From Alcanivorax borkumensis SK2 (lineage in GTDB: Bacteria > Pseudomonadota > Gammaproteobacteria > Pseudomonadales > Alcanivoracaceae): 64,000 nucleotides of DNA. Of this stretch, positions 1-9,292 are shown piece by piece. The position numbers and the translations under genes are program-made. The DNA lies in NCBI RefSeq assembly GCF_000009365.1, contig NC_008260.1, positions 2,327,001 to 2,391,000 of the forward strand, in the 5' to 3' direction. Positions within the stretch are counted from its first letter, which is position 1. Each line of letters begins with the position of its first letter. The notes beneath the pieces were generated by a model, which did not search any database, had not been told where the DNA came from, and worked only from the letters and a program-made list of their open reading frames with translations.

Positions 1-1
1 A

Positions 2-40
2 GCCGTTAACCAGTCGCTGGAGGAGCAGGCAGAGGAGTGA
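2..40 (+). CDS. C-terminal tail of an upstream gene (partial)
   Basis: The first bases can be read as the end of a plus-strand frame, AVNQSLEEQAEE followed by TGA. The acidic tail and the hairpin about 100 bp downstream fit the end of a real gene, but only 12 codons are in the window, so neither product nor frame can be proved. Confidence 0.25.
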   Translation, partial: AVNQSLEEQAEE

Positions 41-143
41 GCGACACGCTACGAGCTTGGGCTGCAACACCGTTTGAGGCCCAAGCCACCTGAAACACAA
101 AAGCCAGCGGCAGGAACAAAGCGAAGCGTGTTACTGAAACGAA

Positions 144-175
144 AGAGGCCGCGTCCAGATCTGGATGCGGCCTCT
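144..175. terminator. Near-perfect 32-bp palindrome, probable terminator
   Basis: AGAGGCCGC and GCGGCCTCT flank a complementary centre, so almost the whole 32 bp can fold into one G+C-rich stem. It lies between the end of the upstream plus-strand frame and the 3' end of the convergent reductase gene. No run of T follows on either side, so it is not a textbook intrinsic terminator. It could serve both converging transcripts. Confidence 0.45.
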
Positions 176-230
176 ATGTTATCGGCCCCGGTAAACCCCG
201 GCCCGCATTCCAACGTTTAACCTTTCACTC

Positions 231-1340
231 TTAACTCAAGCTGCCCAGCGCAGCCTTAGTGAACGGCGCAATTTCGTCTTCCTTACCCTCACGTATTTTC
301 ACCAACCAGTTCGGGTCCTGCAGCAACGCACGGCCCACGGCAATTATGTCGAACTCGTCGTTATCCATGCGCCGCTCCAGCTCATCAAGCCCCGTCGGGT
401 TAGCCGTTCCACCCATGCCTTCTGGGCTATTGAGGAAGTCGCCATCCAAACCCACGCTGCCCACAGAAATCACCGGCTTACCCGTAATCTTTTTAGTCCA
501 ACCTGCCAAGTTCAGATCGGACCCCTCAAATTCTGGCAACCAAAAACGGCGCGTAGACGCGTGAAACACATCGACACCGGCCTCCACAAACGGCATCAGG
601 AAGCGCTCCAGCTCTTCTGGATTATGAGCCAGCTTTGCCTCGTAATCTTGCTGCTTCCACTGGGAAAAACGCAGCACGATGGCGAAGTCCTCACCTACCG
701 CCTCGCGTACCGCCTTAACAATCTCGATACCAAAACGGGCACGGTTCTCGATGGACCCACCGTACTCATCATCACGCTGGTTGGTGCCTTCCCAGAAAAA
801 CTGATCGAGTAGATAACCATGGGCACCATGAATCTCGACCCCATCAAAGCCCACCTCTTTAGCCGCCTTGGCAGATTCAGCAAAAGCACGAATCACATCC
901 TGGATATCCGCTTTGCTCATAGCTTCGCCATTTTTTTTACCCGGCTTAAACAAACCGGAAGGCGAATAAGCAGGCACATCCTTGTCCGGGCCAATACCCG
1001 GCTTACGCACTGAGCCCACATGCCACAACTGTGGAATGATCTGCCCACCGGCAGCGTGCACCGCGTCCACCACTTTCTTCCAACCCGCCATGGCCTCATC
1101 GCCATAAATAGCCGGCACACCCTCATAACCATTGGCGGCCTTGTGGCCCACAAAAGTACCCTCGGTAATGATCAGGCCCACCTCGCCCTCGGCTCGGCGC
1201 TGGTAATAGCCCACCACCTGATCATTAGGCACATAACCCGGAGAAAAGGTGCGCGTCATGGGCGCCATGGCCACTCGATTACGCATTTTCAAAGACTTAA
1301 GTTCAAAAGGACGCAACAGGCTATCCAGGGAACTACTCAT
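231..1340 (-). CDS. Old yellow enzyme family NADH:flavin oxidoreductase / ene-reductase
   Basis: A 369-residue FMN-dependent TIM-barrel oxidoreductase of the old yellow enzyme family, which reduces activated C=C bonds (enones, maleimides, nitro compounds) with NAD(P)H in the cytoplasm. Visible family marks are the N-terminal RNRVAMAPMTR segment, QLWHVG, and the substrate-binding stretch HGAHGYLLDQFFW with a His-x-x-His pair, then GGSIENRARF. The physiological substrate cannot be read from sequence. The gene is divergent from an HxlR-type regulator, a common arrangement in which a Cys-containing HxlR protein senses electrophiles or quinones and controls the reductase (inference). Length is normal for the family. 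Confidence 0.9.
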   Translation of the reverse strand: MSSSLDSLLRPFELKSLKMRNRVAMAPMTRTFSPGYVPNDQVVGYYQRRAEGEVGLIITEGTFVGHKAANGYEGVPAIYGDEAMAGWKKVVDAVHAAGGQIIPQLWHVGSVRKPGIGPDKDVPAYSPSGLFKPGKKNGEAMSKADIQDVIRAFAESAKAAKEVGFDGVEIHGAHGYLLDQFFWEGTNQRDDEYGGSIENRARFGIEIVKAVREAVGEDFAIVLRFSQWKQQDYEAKLAHNPEELERFLMPFVEAGVDVFHASTRRFWLPEFEGSDLNLAGWTKKITGKPVISVGSVGLDGDFLNSPEGMGGTANPTGLDELERRMDNDEFDIIAVGRALLQDPNWLVKIREGKEDEIAPFTKAALGSLS

Positions 1341-1533
1341 GAGGCTCTCCTAATCAATCTTCGTTTATTCACTCTCTAAGCCGAGCCCGTACCTGGCTCG
1401 GCGTGAGCATTGGAGGTAACAAAAAAAGGGGCTAGCAATGGCAAGCACCCTCGCAGTAGCCCTTTCAACCGTATTTTCCCAACAAACAAACAGAATCAGC
1501 GCATCCGCCATCATGGGCGGTCAATTCAATTTA

Positions 1534-1587
1534 GTTGCGTAATAAAACCTTATTTGGTTTCTTAATGCAACCATTCTGATCTATACT
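1534..1587. promoter_or_regulatory. Divergent promoter/operator region between reductase and HxlR regulator
   Basis: An A+T-rich dyad runs from 1534 to 1571: outer arms GTTGC (1534-1538) and GCAAC (1567-1571), inner arms AAACC (1545-1549) and GGTTT (1556-1560). It is followed by a TATACT -10-like hexamer at 1582-1587, with TTCTTA 17 bp upstream. A dyad directly over the promoter is what an autoregulating HxlR dimer would bind. The rest of the 1341-1593 gap shows nothing coding. Confidence 0.45.
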
Positions 1588-1593
1588 GCCGCC

Positions 1594-2055
1594 ATGACAC
1601 GTAAACGCTTCGACGACATGGGCTGCTCCGTAGCCTGCGCCCTCAATGAGGTTGGTGACTGGTGGTCCCTGCTGGTGGTCAAGCAGGCCATGCTGGGCAC
1701 CCGCCGCTTTGTGGATTTCCAGCATAGCCTGGGCATCGCCAAAAACATCCTCTGCAACCGTCTATCGCGGTTGGTGGATAACGGCGTTATGGTGCGTGTG
1801 GACGTGGGCGAACACGGCAAGCGCTACGAATACCGCCTCACTGACAAGGGCCGGGATCTGTTTACCGTCATCACCGCCCTGCGCCAGTGGAGCGAACGCT
1901 GGAACGGCGAGAAAGACACCATGAAACTGGTGGACCGCCAAACCGGCGAACCGCTGGCCCCGGTAGCGGTTCACAACCAACAGGGCCAGGCTCTCACCGT
2001 GCGGGATGTGCGGTTTGTAGATCCGCAAGGGAAGCCGTTGGAGGAAGCGGGTTGA
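1594..2055 (+). CDS. HxlR-family winged-helix transcriptional regulator
   Basis: A 153-residue DNA-binding protein of the HxlR family (related to MarR). The N-terminal MGCSVACAL region carries two cysteines, the place where redox- or electrophile-sensing HxlR members have their reactive Cys. It is followed by the family core GDWWSLLVVKQAMLGTRRF and the wing segment KRYEYRLTDKG. The C-terminal 40 residues are an extra extension without recognised domain. It is divergent from the old-yellow-enzyme gene, its probable target. The start at 1594 has no upstream purine-rich ribosome site and sits 6 bp after a -10-like TATACT; the next ATG is at 1618. Confidence 0.85.
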   Translation: MTRKRFDDMGCSVACALNEVGDWWSLLVVKQAMLGTRRFVDFQHSLGIAKNILCNRLSRLVDNGVMVRVDVGEHGKRYEYRLTDKGRDLFTVITALRQWSERWNGEKDTMKLVDRQTGEPLAPVAVHNQQGQALTVRDVRFVDPQGKPLEEAG

Positions 2056-2393
2056 CCACCGTCTCAGTGCTACAAAAACGCTGAAACAACATCGTCGCCA
2101 CGCTACTATCCGACTCGCAAGCCACCTAACAGCAACAGCCCCCTACAGCGAGCTCCATCGCCCTCTTCTAAAAAAACACCAATCAACCACTTACAAATTT
2201 ATGTAAGCCATATCCTACATATTCAGCTTGCGTGAGGGTGAAAACGGGCAGGAATTCGATAAACAATGAGGCTGGGGCAGGAGGTGCCCTGGCGGCAAGG
2301 GGCGCGCGCTTTTCTAGCGGGTTTAGTCTTGGCTGTGATTTCGGGAGACGCTGGGAATCCGGGGGATTTCTTAAGAGTAATATCGAACGTGTG
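2056..2393. other. Intergenic region, no gene seen
   Basis: About 340 bp between two converging genes. It contains an A+T-rich patch and the short dyad CTTACAAATTTATGTAAG near 2190-2207, but no T-tract hairpin and no open frame with a credible ribosome site. Confidence 0.5.
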
Positions 2394-2996
2394 CTACCGA
2401 TTCACCAACCGCCGAGCCTGCCAATAGCGCTGACTCCAATAGGGGTTGTGCAGCGACGACTGCATCACCCCCTTACTCACCGACGCATGCATAAATTCAT
2501 CGCCCCCCATGTAAATTCCCACATGGCGATTGCCAGGCCCAGTGCGGAAGAACACCAGGTCACCCACACGAATGTCACCGCGCTTTACCTTTTTCCCGCT
2601 TTTCAGCAGCTCAAGGGTGGTGCGCGGGACTTCCATACCCAAGCGCGACTGAAAGGTGAGGTAGACGAAGCCGGAGCAGTCCACGCCGCGGGGGCTCAGA
2701 CCACCGTAACGATAGGGGACACCTTTCCAGTCTTCGTGCTGAGCTTCCAGTGACATAAGCAATGGGGGCGGGGGCGCTTCGGACATTACTTGCGCCACTA
2801 GCGCATCCAGTTCCTGCTGGGCTTGGAGATCCGGTGCGGTGCCGACAGTTGCCGAGCGAGTGGGAGCAACAGGGGTTTGCACGGATGGAGGCGCGCCAGC
2901 CGGGGCCCTGCCGGCACAACCGGCCAGCAGGAGCAGCAAACAACAAAGTGAAGGAATGGCGTAGCGCATGGAGGGATAAGGCAACATTATGACCAT
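2394..2996 (-). CDS. NlpC/P60 family lipoprotein, putative murein endopeptidase
   Basis: A lipoprotein of about 200 residues with a C-terminal NlpC/P60 cysteine peptidase domain, expected to cleave peptidoglycan stem-peptide cross-links in the periplasm (MepS/Spr-like). The leader LLLLLAGC is a clear lipobox, the catalytic Cys is in GVDCSGFVYL, and the His is in RHVGIYMGG with a second His in FMHAS. The start at 2996 was chosen because AGGAGGG lies 6 bases upstream; longer frames run into rpe. It is the last gene of a minus-strand group after rpe (28-bp gap). Confidence 0.88.
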   Translation of the reverse strand: MVIMLPYPSMRYAIPSLCCLLLLLAGCAGRAPAGAPPSVQTPVAPTRSATVGTAPDLQAQQELDALVAQVMSEAPPPPLLMSLEAQHEDWKGVPYRYGGLSPRGVDCSGFVYLTFQSRLGMEVPRTTLELLKSGKKVKRGDIRVGDLVFFRTGPGNRHVGIYMGGDEFMHASVSKGVMQSSLHNPYWSQRYWQARRLVNR

Positions 2997-3024
2997 TCGG
3001 TTCCCTCCTGAGCGCCCTAGGCCG

Positions 3025-3699
3025 TTAAGCCTGCGCCAGCTCATCGCGCATTTGCTGGATAACGGCGGCGTAATTTTCTTTACCGAAGATGGCCGAGCCG
3101 GCCACGAAGGTATCGGCGCCGGCAGCGGCCACTTCGCGGATGTTCTTTTCAGAGACGCCGCCGTCCACTTCCAGGCGGATGTCGTAGCCGCTAGCGTCGA
3201 TCAGTTGGCGCACAGCGCGGGTTTTATCCAAGGTAGAGGGGATAAACGTCTGGCCGCCATAGCCCGGGTTCACACTCATCAGCAGGATCATATCCAGCTT
3301 GTCCATCACGTATTCCAGGCAATCCGGGCGTGTCGCCGGGTTGAGCACCAGCCCAGCCTTGCAACCATAGCTCTTAATCAGCTGCAGGGAACGGTCCACG
3401 TGCTGGCTGGCTTCCGGGTGAAAGGTGATGTAGCTGGCCCCGGCTTCGGCGAACATGCTGATCAATTCATCCACCGGGCTGACCATAAGGTGCACGTCGA
3501 TGGGGGCGGTGATGCCGTGGTCGCGCAGGGCCTTGCAGACCATGGGGCCGATGGTCAGGTTAGGCACGTAATGGTTGTCCATCACATCAAAATGGATCAC
3601 ATCGGCGCCGGCCGCCAGCACCGCATCGCACTCTTCGCCTAAACGGGCAAAGTTGGCGGCAAGGATGGAGGGGGCGATCAGATAGTCCTGCTTGGGCAT
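3025..3699 (-). CDS. rpe: Ribulose-phosphate 3-epimerase
   Basis: A 224-residue TIM-barrel enzyme interconverting ribulose 5-phosphate and xylulose 5-phosphate in the pentose phosphate pathway. The N-terminus [15 protein letters not shown], the metal-binding [33 protein letters not shown] and the phosphate-binding VDGGV...GSAIFG are all present. Length is the family norm. It lies between murU (90-bp gap) and the NlpC lipoprotein on the same strand. Confidence 0.96.
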   Translation of the reverse strand: MPKQDYLIAPSILAANFARLGEECDAVLAAGADVIHFDVMDNHYVPNLTIGPMVCKALRDHGITAPIDVHLMVSPVDELISMFAEAGASYITFHPEASQHVDRSLQLIKSYGCKAGLVLNPATRPDCLEYVMDKLDMILLMSVNPGYGGQTFIPSTLDKTRAVRQLIDASGYDIRLEVDGGVSEKNIREVAAAGADTFVAGSAIFGKENYAAVIQQMRDELAQA

Positions 3700-3789
3700 G
3701 ACAATTCCTTAAAATGCATGTGTTGTGACAGCGTCACTGTGGAGCGGTGATTGCACCGATCTCACAAAACAATCAATTTCAGCACTGGA

Positions 3790-4455
3790 TCATGTGCCGC
3801 TGAGCAATCGATCCAGTTCGGCGAGACGTTCCGGGGTGCCGATATCCCACCACTGCCCTGCATGATGCTCGCCGCTGGCCGCATCGTCGGCCATGGCCGC
3901 ACGCAACACCGGCGCCAGCTTCGCTTCACCGTCCGCTAACTGCGCAAAAATAGCAGGGTCAAAACGGCCAATACCGGCATAGGTGAGCTTAGGCTCGGCA
4001 TTATCGCGCAAGCGGCTCGTGTCTGTCAGATGAAAATCCCCTTTCGGGTGATGTTCCGGGTTATTCACCAGCACCAGATGCACCGGGTCCGGGCGATTAT
4101 CCACTAGCCGAGTCAGGTCAAAATCGGTCCAAATATCTCCGTTAATCAGCACAAACGGCTGATCGCCCAGCAACGGCAGCGCTCGCTTGATGCCCCCAGC
4201 GGTTTCCAGCGGTGTACCTTCATGGGAGTAAACAAGGGGAATGCCGTAGCGAGTACCCTCTCCCAGGAAGGCCACCAGCTTCTCGCCCAACCAACCGGTA
4301 TTAATCACTAAGGATTCAATGCCGGCATCGCGCAACGCTTCAATATGATATTCGATCAACGCCTTGCCCCCCGCCCGCAATAGCGGCTTGGGGGTGTGGT
4401 CGGTGAGCGGGCGCATGCGCTTGCCGTAGCCGGCGGCCAGGATCATGGCCTTCAC
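3790..4455 (-). CDS. murU: N-acetylmuramate alpha-1-phosphate uridylyltransferase
   Basis: A 221-residue nucleotidyltransferase that makes UDP-MurNAc from MurNAc-1-phosphate in the peptidoglycan recycling route that bypasses de novo UDP-MurNAc synthesis. The N-terminal KAMILAAGYGKRMRPLT nucleotide-binding loop, NGDIW metal site and GQWWDIGTPERL are visible. The start is a GTG overlapping the amgK stop (GTGA), giving the family's usual VKAMILAAG start; longer upstream frames lie inside amgK. Immediate coupling to amgK supports the assignment. Confidence 0.9.
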   Translation of the reverse strand: MKAMILAAGYGKRMRPLTDHTPKPLLRAGGKALIEYHIEALRDAGIESLVINTGWLGEKLVAFLGEGTRYGIPLVYSHEGTPLETAGGIKRALPLLGDQPFVLINGDIWTDFDLTRLVDNRPDPVHLVLVNNPEHHPKGDFHLTDTSRLRDNAEPKLTYAGIGRFDPAIFAQLADGEAKLAPVLRAAMADDAASGEHHAGQWWDIGTPERLAELDRLLSGT

Positions 4456-5456
4456 TGGTTGTCCTCGATCTGATCGAGAACCCACTGTAGATCGCAAAGC
4501 TCCGGGCGCCGGGCGATAACCGTGCGCAAGTAAGCAAAGAAACGCGGCACATCGCCCAAATACTTGGGCTTGCCATCGCGGTGGCAGATACGCGCAAAAA
4601 TACCGATCACCTTGATATGACGCTGGGCGCCCATCAGGTCGCAATCGCGCAAGAAGGTATCGAAGTCCGCCGGCACCGGCAGCCCTGCCGCCGTGGCCTT
4701 GTCGAAATACTCGCCCAGCCAGCCAAGCACGCGCTCTTCTGGCCAGCTCAAAAAAGCATCCTTAAACAGGCTGATCACGTCATAGCTGATGGGGCCGGCC
4801 ACCGCATCCTGAAAATCGATCACCCCAGGATTCGGGTCGGACACCATTAGATTACGCGGCATATAATCGCGATGCACAAATACCTGCGGCTGCGCTAAGG
4901 CTGAACGAATCAGCACATCAAACACCCGGTCCAACCGTTGGCGCAACTCTCCGGTGACCACCTTTTCACGATGGCGGAACAGGTACCACTGGGGGAACAG
5001 TTCCAGCTCCCGTTGCAGCAATGCTTCATCGTACTGCGGCAGCCCCGCGGTATCGGCATGCAATTGCTGGGTAATCAGGGTATCGATGGCAGCGCTATAC
5101 CACTCATCGGCATTAGCCTCATTTAGGGCGTTCAGCCACGTCTGCGTGCCCATATCGCTGAGCAACAAAAAGCCCTGCTGCAAATCCTGATGAACAATAT
5201 CTGGCACATGCAGACCTGCTCGTTTAAGGCGCCCGGCGATATCCACGAAAGGGCGACAATTTTCCTGTGTCGGCGGCGCATCCATGGCCACCAAGCTGCT
5301 ATCCCCATGAAAATAACGGAAATAACGACGGAAGCTGGCATCCGCTGACGCAGGCTCACCAACCACTGATTCTCCAAGGTAAGCACTTACCCATTGGTCG
5401 ATGGCGTGTTTTCTCGGGTCCGAAGTTACTCCGGATTTACTTTTATCAGGCTGCAT
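4452..5456 (-). CDS. amgK: N-acetylmuramate/N-acetylglucosamine kinase
   Basis: A 334-residue aminoglycoside-phosphotransferase-fold kinase that phosphorylates the anomeric hydroxyl of MurNAc/GlcNAc, feeding MurU. The ATP site lies in the N-terminal lobe (SADASFRRYFRY), the catalytic loop is HRDYMPRNLMV and the metal-binding Asp is in VIDFQDAVAGPISYDV. The start at 5456 is preceded by AAGGAAGG. It is divergent from lptD, as in Pseudomonas, and overlaps murU by 4 bp. Confidence 0.9.
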   Translation of the reverse strand: MQPDKSKSGVTSDPRKHAIDQWVSAYLGESVVGEPASADASFRRYFRYFHGDSSLVAMDAPPTQENCRPFVDIAGRLKRAGLHVPDIVHQDLQQGFLLLSDMGTQTWLNALNEANADEWYSAAIDTLITQQLHADTAGLPQYDEALLQRELELFPQWYLFRHREKVVTGELRQRLDRVFDVLIRSALAQPQVFVHRDYMPRNLMVSDPNPGVIDFQDAVAGPISYDVISLFKDAFLSWPEERVLGWLGEYFDKATAAGLPVPADFDTFLRDCDLMGAQRHIKVIGIFARICHRDGKPKYLGDVPRFFAYLRTVIARRPELCDLQWVLDQIEDNQ

Positions 5457-5547
5457 TGCCTTCCTTGTTAGATTACACTGCCGCTTTTGGTGGAACGGAA
5501 AGCCCGGCCCGCCATAAAACGGCCTTTTTACCTGTTCTGAGCAGCTG

Positions 5548-7827
5548 ATGCCACTGCCCATACCTCGATTATTGATTCCAGCCCTGCTGCTTGCCTCAGG
5601 GGCTAGCCTTGCGGAAAACGACCTGAACTGGGTTGACCGCGAACAAATGGCCACGTTTCCTGCTGTCCAGCAGCGGGAGATACCCGACTGGTGCGCGGGG
5701 ATTTATTATAACCCCCATGTCGGCATGCCCGTGGAGGGCAGTGATACAGTGATCACCGCCGATCATTCCACGCTTACCCAAGACGGCCTAATCAAACTGG
5801 ACGGCGATGTCCTGATTGAACAGCCCGGGCGCCGCATTACCACCGATATTGCCGAGCTTGATCAAGCCACCGGCAAGTTTGAGCTGGAAAACGGCATGCG
5901 CATGGAAAGCGATCAGGCGACCTTTATCGCCGAAAACATGAGCGGCCAAACACGACGCAAGGAAGGTAGCCTGCAAGGGGTACGCTACTCTCTGTTCGAC
6001 ACTAGCGCCCGCGGCAGCGCCAATTATATTTTCCTGAAACAAAATACCACCACCATCACCCACGGCACCTATACCACCTGTGCCCCCGGCTCCAACGGCT
6101 GGGTTATGCAAGGCGATCGTATTTTCCTGGACCGTGATAAGGGCTGGGGTGAAGCCAACAACGTAGTGCTCAAGGTAAAGAGCGTACCGATCTTCTGGCT
6201 ACCCTGGATGACCTTCCCGATCGATGATCGGCGCAAGAGCGGCCTGCTGTTTCCCACCCTCTCCGTGGGTGATAGCAGCGGGCTGGATATTTCCCAGCCC
6301 ATTTATCTGAACCTGCACCCACAACTCGACGCCACCATTTCTCCTCGCTATATCGATGGTCGAGGCAGCGGTCTGGACAGCGAAATGCGCTACCTGTCGC
6401 GCTGGGGCGAAGGCAGCCTCAGTTACGGGGTACTGTTCAACGACCGCAAGTTCGACAATGAAAACCGCCAAGTCGGTCGCTGGACTCACAATGGCGACAT
6501 TAACCGCTGGAGCCTGGAGACGGATTTCACCTACGTCTCCGATGACTTCTATTTCAAGGATCTGGACACCGGACTAGAAATCAGCTCACAAACCCACCTG
6601 CCCCGGCTCGGGGAGGCCCGCTATTACGGCCGCACTTGGCAGGTATTGGGCCGGCTGCAATCCTGGCAGACCATTGACCCGACCCTCGACGACGCCGACC
6701 TGCCCTACCGGCGCCTACCCCAGCTACAATTAACCGGTGACCCAACCCTAGTAGGGCCCGTGAAAGGCTTATGGCTATCAGACATCACAGCCTTCGGCCG
6801 AAGTGACTCTGATGACAGCGGCAAAGCCACCGGCCTGCGTGGCCACATGGCCCCGGCCTTGACCATGCGCCTGCAAAACTCCTGGGGCTATGTGGAGCCG
6901 CGGGCCCGGCTGTACCACACCCAGTATCGGCTCGATAGCGTTGACGCCAACGAAGAAGACAACCCTGACCTGACAACCTGGGGGGCCAGCTTAGATTCTG
7001 GCCTGTTCTTCGAGCGCGCGGGCAATTGGTTCGGTTCCAGTTTTACCCAAACGCTGGAGCCGCGTCTGTTCCTGAACAAAGTCGCCTACGAAGACCAAAG
7101 CGAACTACCCAACTTCGATTCCGGCGAGCTGACGTTCTCTTATAACTCGCTGTTCCGGGAAAACCGCTTCATCGGCTACGACCGCATCGGCGACGAAGAG
7201 AAATTGGCGGTAGGCCTAACCAGTCGCTTCCTGCATGATGGCACTGGCCGCGAACAACTACGCCTACGAGTGGCGCAAGGCTTCTACTTTGAGGACCGCA
7301 AAGTGGTCACCGAGCGGGCCGTGGAAGACCCCACCGATGACCAAACACCGGTTATTGGCGATGCACGCTGGAACTTTGCACAGGATTGGTACCTCTACTC
7401 TGAAGGCCAGTGGGATATAGAAGAAAACAAACGCGAGCGCTCCAACTTTCAAATTGGCTATAACGACCGCGAACGGCGCGTCGTCAATGTGGGTTATCAC
7501 GACCGCCCGGCAGACAGTATCCGCGAATCGGAAGTCAGTGCCATTTTGCCCGTTCACCGGCATTGGCGGCTGATTGGCCGCTGGATGTACGACCTAGATA
7601 ACCAGCGTTCGCTGGAAACCATGGCCGGTACCGAATACCGCAATTGCTGCTGGAAATTGCGACTACTTAGCCAGCGCGAGCTGATGGATGACAATGGCGA
7701 CGGCAACCTAGAGGCGGACAGCACAATCTGGTTCCAAATCCAGATGATCGGCTTAGGCGGCTTTGGCGGCCAAGTGGATTCCCTGCTGGAGCGCAGCATT
7801 CCGGGATACAGGAGACAGTATGATTAA
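5548..7827 (+). CDS. lptD: LPS-assembly outer membrane protein LptD
   Basis: A 759-residue outer-membrane beta-barrel that, with LptE, inserts lipopolysaccharide into the outer leaflet. It has a signal peptide (LLIPALLLASGASLA), an N-terminal OstA-like jellyroll (about residues 50-190) and a C-terminal barrel. Four cysteines, C49, C178, C700 and C701, reproduce the pattern of the two essential disulfides known from E. coli, including the adjacent C-terminal pair. It heads a plus-strand operon and overlaps surA by 8 bp. Confidence 0.96.
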   Translation: MPLPIPRLLIPALLLASGASLAENDLNWVDREQMATFPAVQQREIPDWCAGIYYNPHVGMPVEGSDTVITADHSTLTQDGLIKLDGDVLIEQPGRRITTDIAELDQATGKFELENGMRMESDQATFIAENMSGQTRRKEGSLQGVRYSLFDTSARGSANYIFLKQNTTTITHGTYTTCAPGSNGWVMQGDRIFLDRDKGWGEANNVVLKVKSVPIFWLPWMTFPIDDRRKSGLLFPTLSVGDSSGLDISQPIYLNLHPQLDATISPRYIDGRGSGLDSEMRYLSRWGEGSLSYGVLFNDRKFDNENRQVGRWTHNGDINRWSLETDFTYVSDDFYFKDLDTGLEISSQTHLPRLGEARYYGRTWQVLGRLQSWQTIDPTLDDADLPYRRLPQLQLTGDPTLVGPVKGLWLSDITAFGRSDSDDSGKATGLRGHMAPALTMRLQNSWGYVEPRARLYHTQYRLDSVDANEEDNPDLTTWGASLDSGLFFERAGNWFGSSFTQTLEPRLFLNKVAYEDQSELPNFDSGELTFSYNSLFRENRFIGYDRIGDEEKLAVGLTSRFLHDGTGREQLRLRVAQGFYFEDRKVVTERAVEDPTDDQTPVIGDARWNFAQDWYLYSEGQWDIEENKRERSNFQIGYNDRERRVVNVGYHDRPADSIRESEVSAILPVHRHWRLIGRWMYDLDNQRSLETMAGTEYRNCCWKLRLLSQRELMDDNGDGNLEADSTIWFQIQMIGLGGFGGQVDSLLERSIPGYRRQYD

Positions 7828-9127
7828 TAAAACGCTGCACACAAAACACACCCTACTTGGCCTACTCGCCATGGCTGTGCTGATGATACCGGTCTGGAGT
7901 CAGGCCAAAGTGCAGATGCTTGATCGCATAGTGGCGGTGGTTAACGATGGTGCCATCATGGCGAGTGAGCTGGATGAGCGTATCAACACTATCGCCCTGC
8001 AGTTTCAAGAAAAAGGGCAGCAACTGCCGTCTCCAGCCATCCTCCGCGAGCAGGTGCTCGATCGCATGATCCTGGAGCGTCTGCAGCTGCAACTGGCCGA
8101 GCGCGCCGGGATCAAAGTCGACGAAGCCAGCCTCAATGAGGCGCTGGCGGGCATTGCTCGTCAAAACGACATGAGCCTGGAAGACTTCGCCGCAACCCTA
8201 CGTGAAGATGGCTACAGCTGGACCCAGTTCCGCGAACAAATTCGTCAAGACATGGTGATCTCCCGCTTGCAGCAACGCAGCGTGGCCTCACGCATTCAGA
8301 TCACCGACCGAGAAGTAGACCGCTTCCTAAGCTCTGAACTGGGCAAACAAATGTTTCAGGAAGACTTTCGCTTAGGGCACATTTTGATCCGCGTACCCTC
8401 TGAAGCCCGGCCGCAGCAGATTAGCCAGGCCCGCGCCAAAGCCAAAGAGATCATCGAACGACTCGAAGCCGGCAGTGACTTCCAGCAGCTGGCCATCGCC
8501 CTATCCGATGGCCCCAACGCCCTTGAGGGTGGCGACCTCGGCTGGCGCCCAGCCGCACAGTGGCCCACCCTTTTTGCAGAAAATGCCATCAACCTGAAAA
8601 AAGGCGAATTTTCCCAGCCTCTACGTTCTGGTGCCGGCTTTCATATCCTAAAAATGATCGATCGCAAGGGCGGCGCTGAAAAAGTGGTCACCCAATATCA
8701 CGTTCGCCATGTGCTGATAAAAGCCGATGCGCTCACCAGTGCTGAGCAGGCCCAACAACGAGCGATTCGCCTTCATGACGAGGTCGCCGCAGGTAAACGT
8801 CAATTTAAGGAAACCGCCGCCGAATTTTCCGACGACCCAGGCAGCGCTCGCAATGGCGGCGAACTGGGCTGGGTCAACAAAGGCGAAATGGTCCCCGAAT
8901 TTGAACAAGTGATGCTCAATACCCCAGTGGGCGAGCTATCCCCAGTGTTCGAAAGCCAATTCGGCTGGCACTTCTTGCGCGTAGATGACATCCGCGATGC
9001 AGATATGAGCACCGAGTTCCGCCGCATGCAGGCCACCCAGGCACTGCAGAAACGCCGCTTTGAAGAAGAGCTGGAAACGTGGGTGCAAGAAAAACGCAGC
9101 GAGTCCTATGTGGATATTCGGTTGTGA
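7820..9127 (+). CDS. surA: Periplasmic chaperone and peptidyl-prolyl isomerase SurA
   Basis: A 435-residue periplasmic chaperone that escorts outer-membrane proteins such as LptD. It has a signal peptide (LLGLLAMAVLMIPVWSQA), an N-terminal chaperone domain (VAVVNDGAIMASELDERI) and two parvulin repeats (about residues 180-280 and 290-390: FRLGHILIRVPSEARP and YHVRHVLIKADALTS). The start at 7820, inside the lptD 3' end, is preceded by AGGAG. The longer reading frame starting at 7763 is only lptD overlap. Confidence 0.95.
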   Translation: MINKTLHTKHTLLGLLAMAVLMIPVWSQAKVQMLDRIVAVVNDGAIMASELDERINTIALQFQEKGQQLPSPAILREQVLDRMILERLQLQLAERAGIKVDEASLNEALAGIARQNDMSLEDFAATLREDGYSWTQFREQIRQDMVISRLQQRSVASRIQITDREVDRFLSSELGKQMFQEDFRLGHILIRVPSEARPQQISQARAKAKEIIERLEAGSDFQQLAIALSDGPNALEGGDLGWRPAAQWPTLFAENAINLKKGEFSQPLRSGAGFHILKMIDRKGGAEKVVTQYHVRHVLIKADALTSAEQAQQRAIRLHDEVAAGKRQFKETAAEFSDDPGSARNGGELGWVNKGEMVPEFEQVMLNTPVGELSPVFESQFGWHFLRVDDIRDADMSTEFRRMQATQALQKRRFEEELETWVQEKRSESYVDIRL

Positions 9128-9213
9128 AAAATCCAGCGCCGAATACCCGATGCCAGCCGGCGCTTAGCCGTGCTAAAACACAACTCCATTCCCTTCTGCA
9201 CAAGCGAGAGAGG

Positions 9214-9240
9214 CCCCTCTCCCGCTTGCGGGAGAAGGGG
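9214..9240. repeat. REP-like G+C-rich palindrome
   Basis: CCCCTCTCCCGC-TTG-GCGGGAGAAGGGG forms a stem with one mismatch in the surA-pdxA gap. Palindromes of this composition are dispersed intergenic repeats in Pseudomonas-like genomes; only one copy is in this window, so its repetitive nature is inferred. It may attenuate read-through into pdxA or protect the surA mRNA end. Confidence 0.4.
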
Positions 9241-9292
9241 GAGGGAGAAAGCATCGGCGCTCGGCGTCCGGCTTCAGGCCTTCTACTAATCC

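Noticed and set aside
2232-2753. A 173-codon plus-strand frame
   Set aside because: Antisense shadow of the NlpC/P60 lipoprotein gene, whose catalytic motifs and lipobox are clear.
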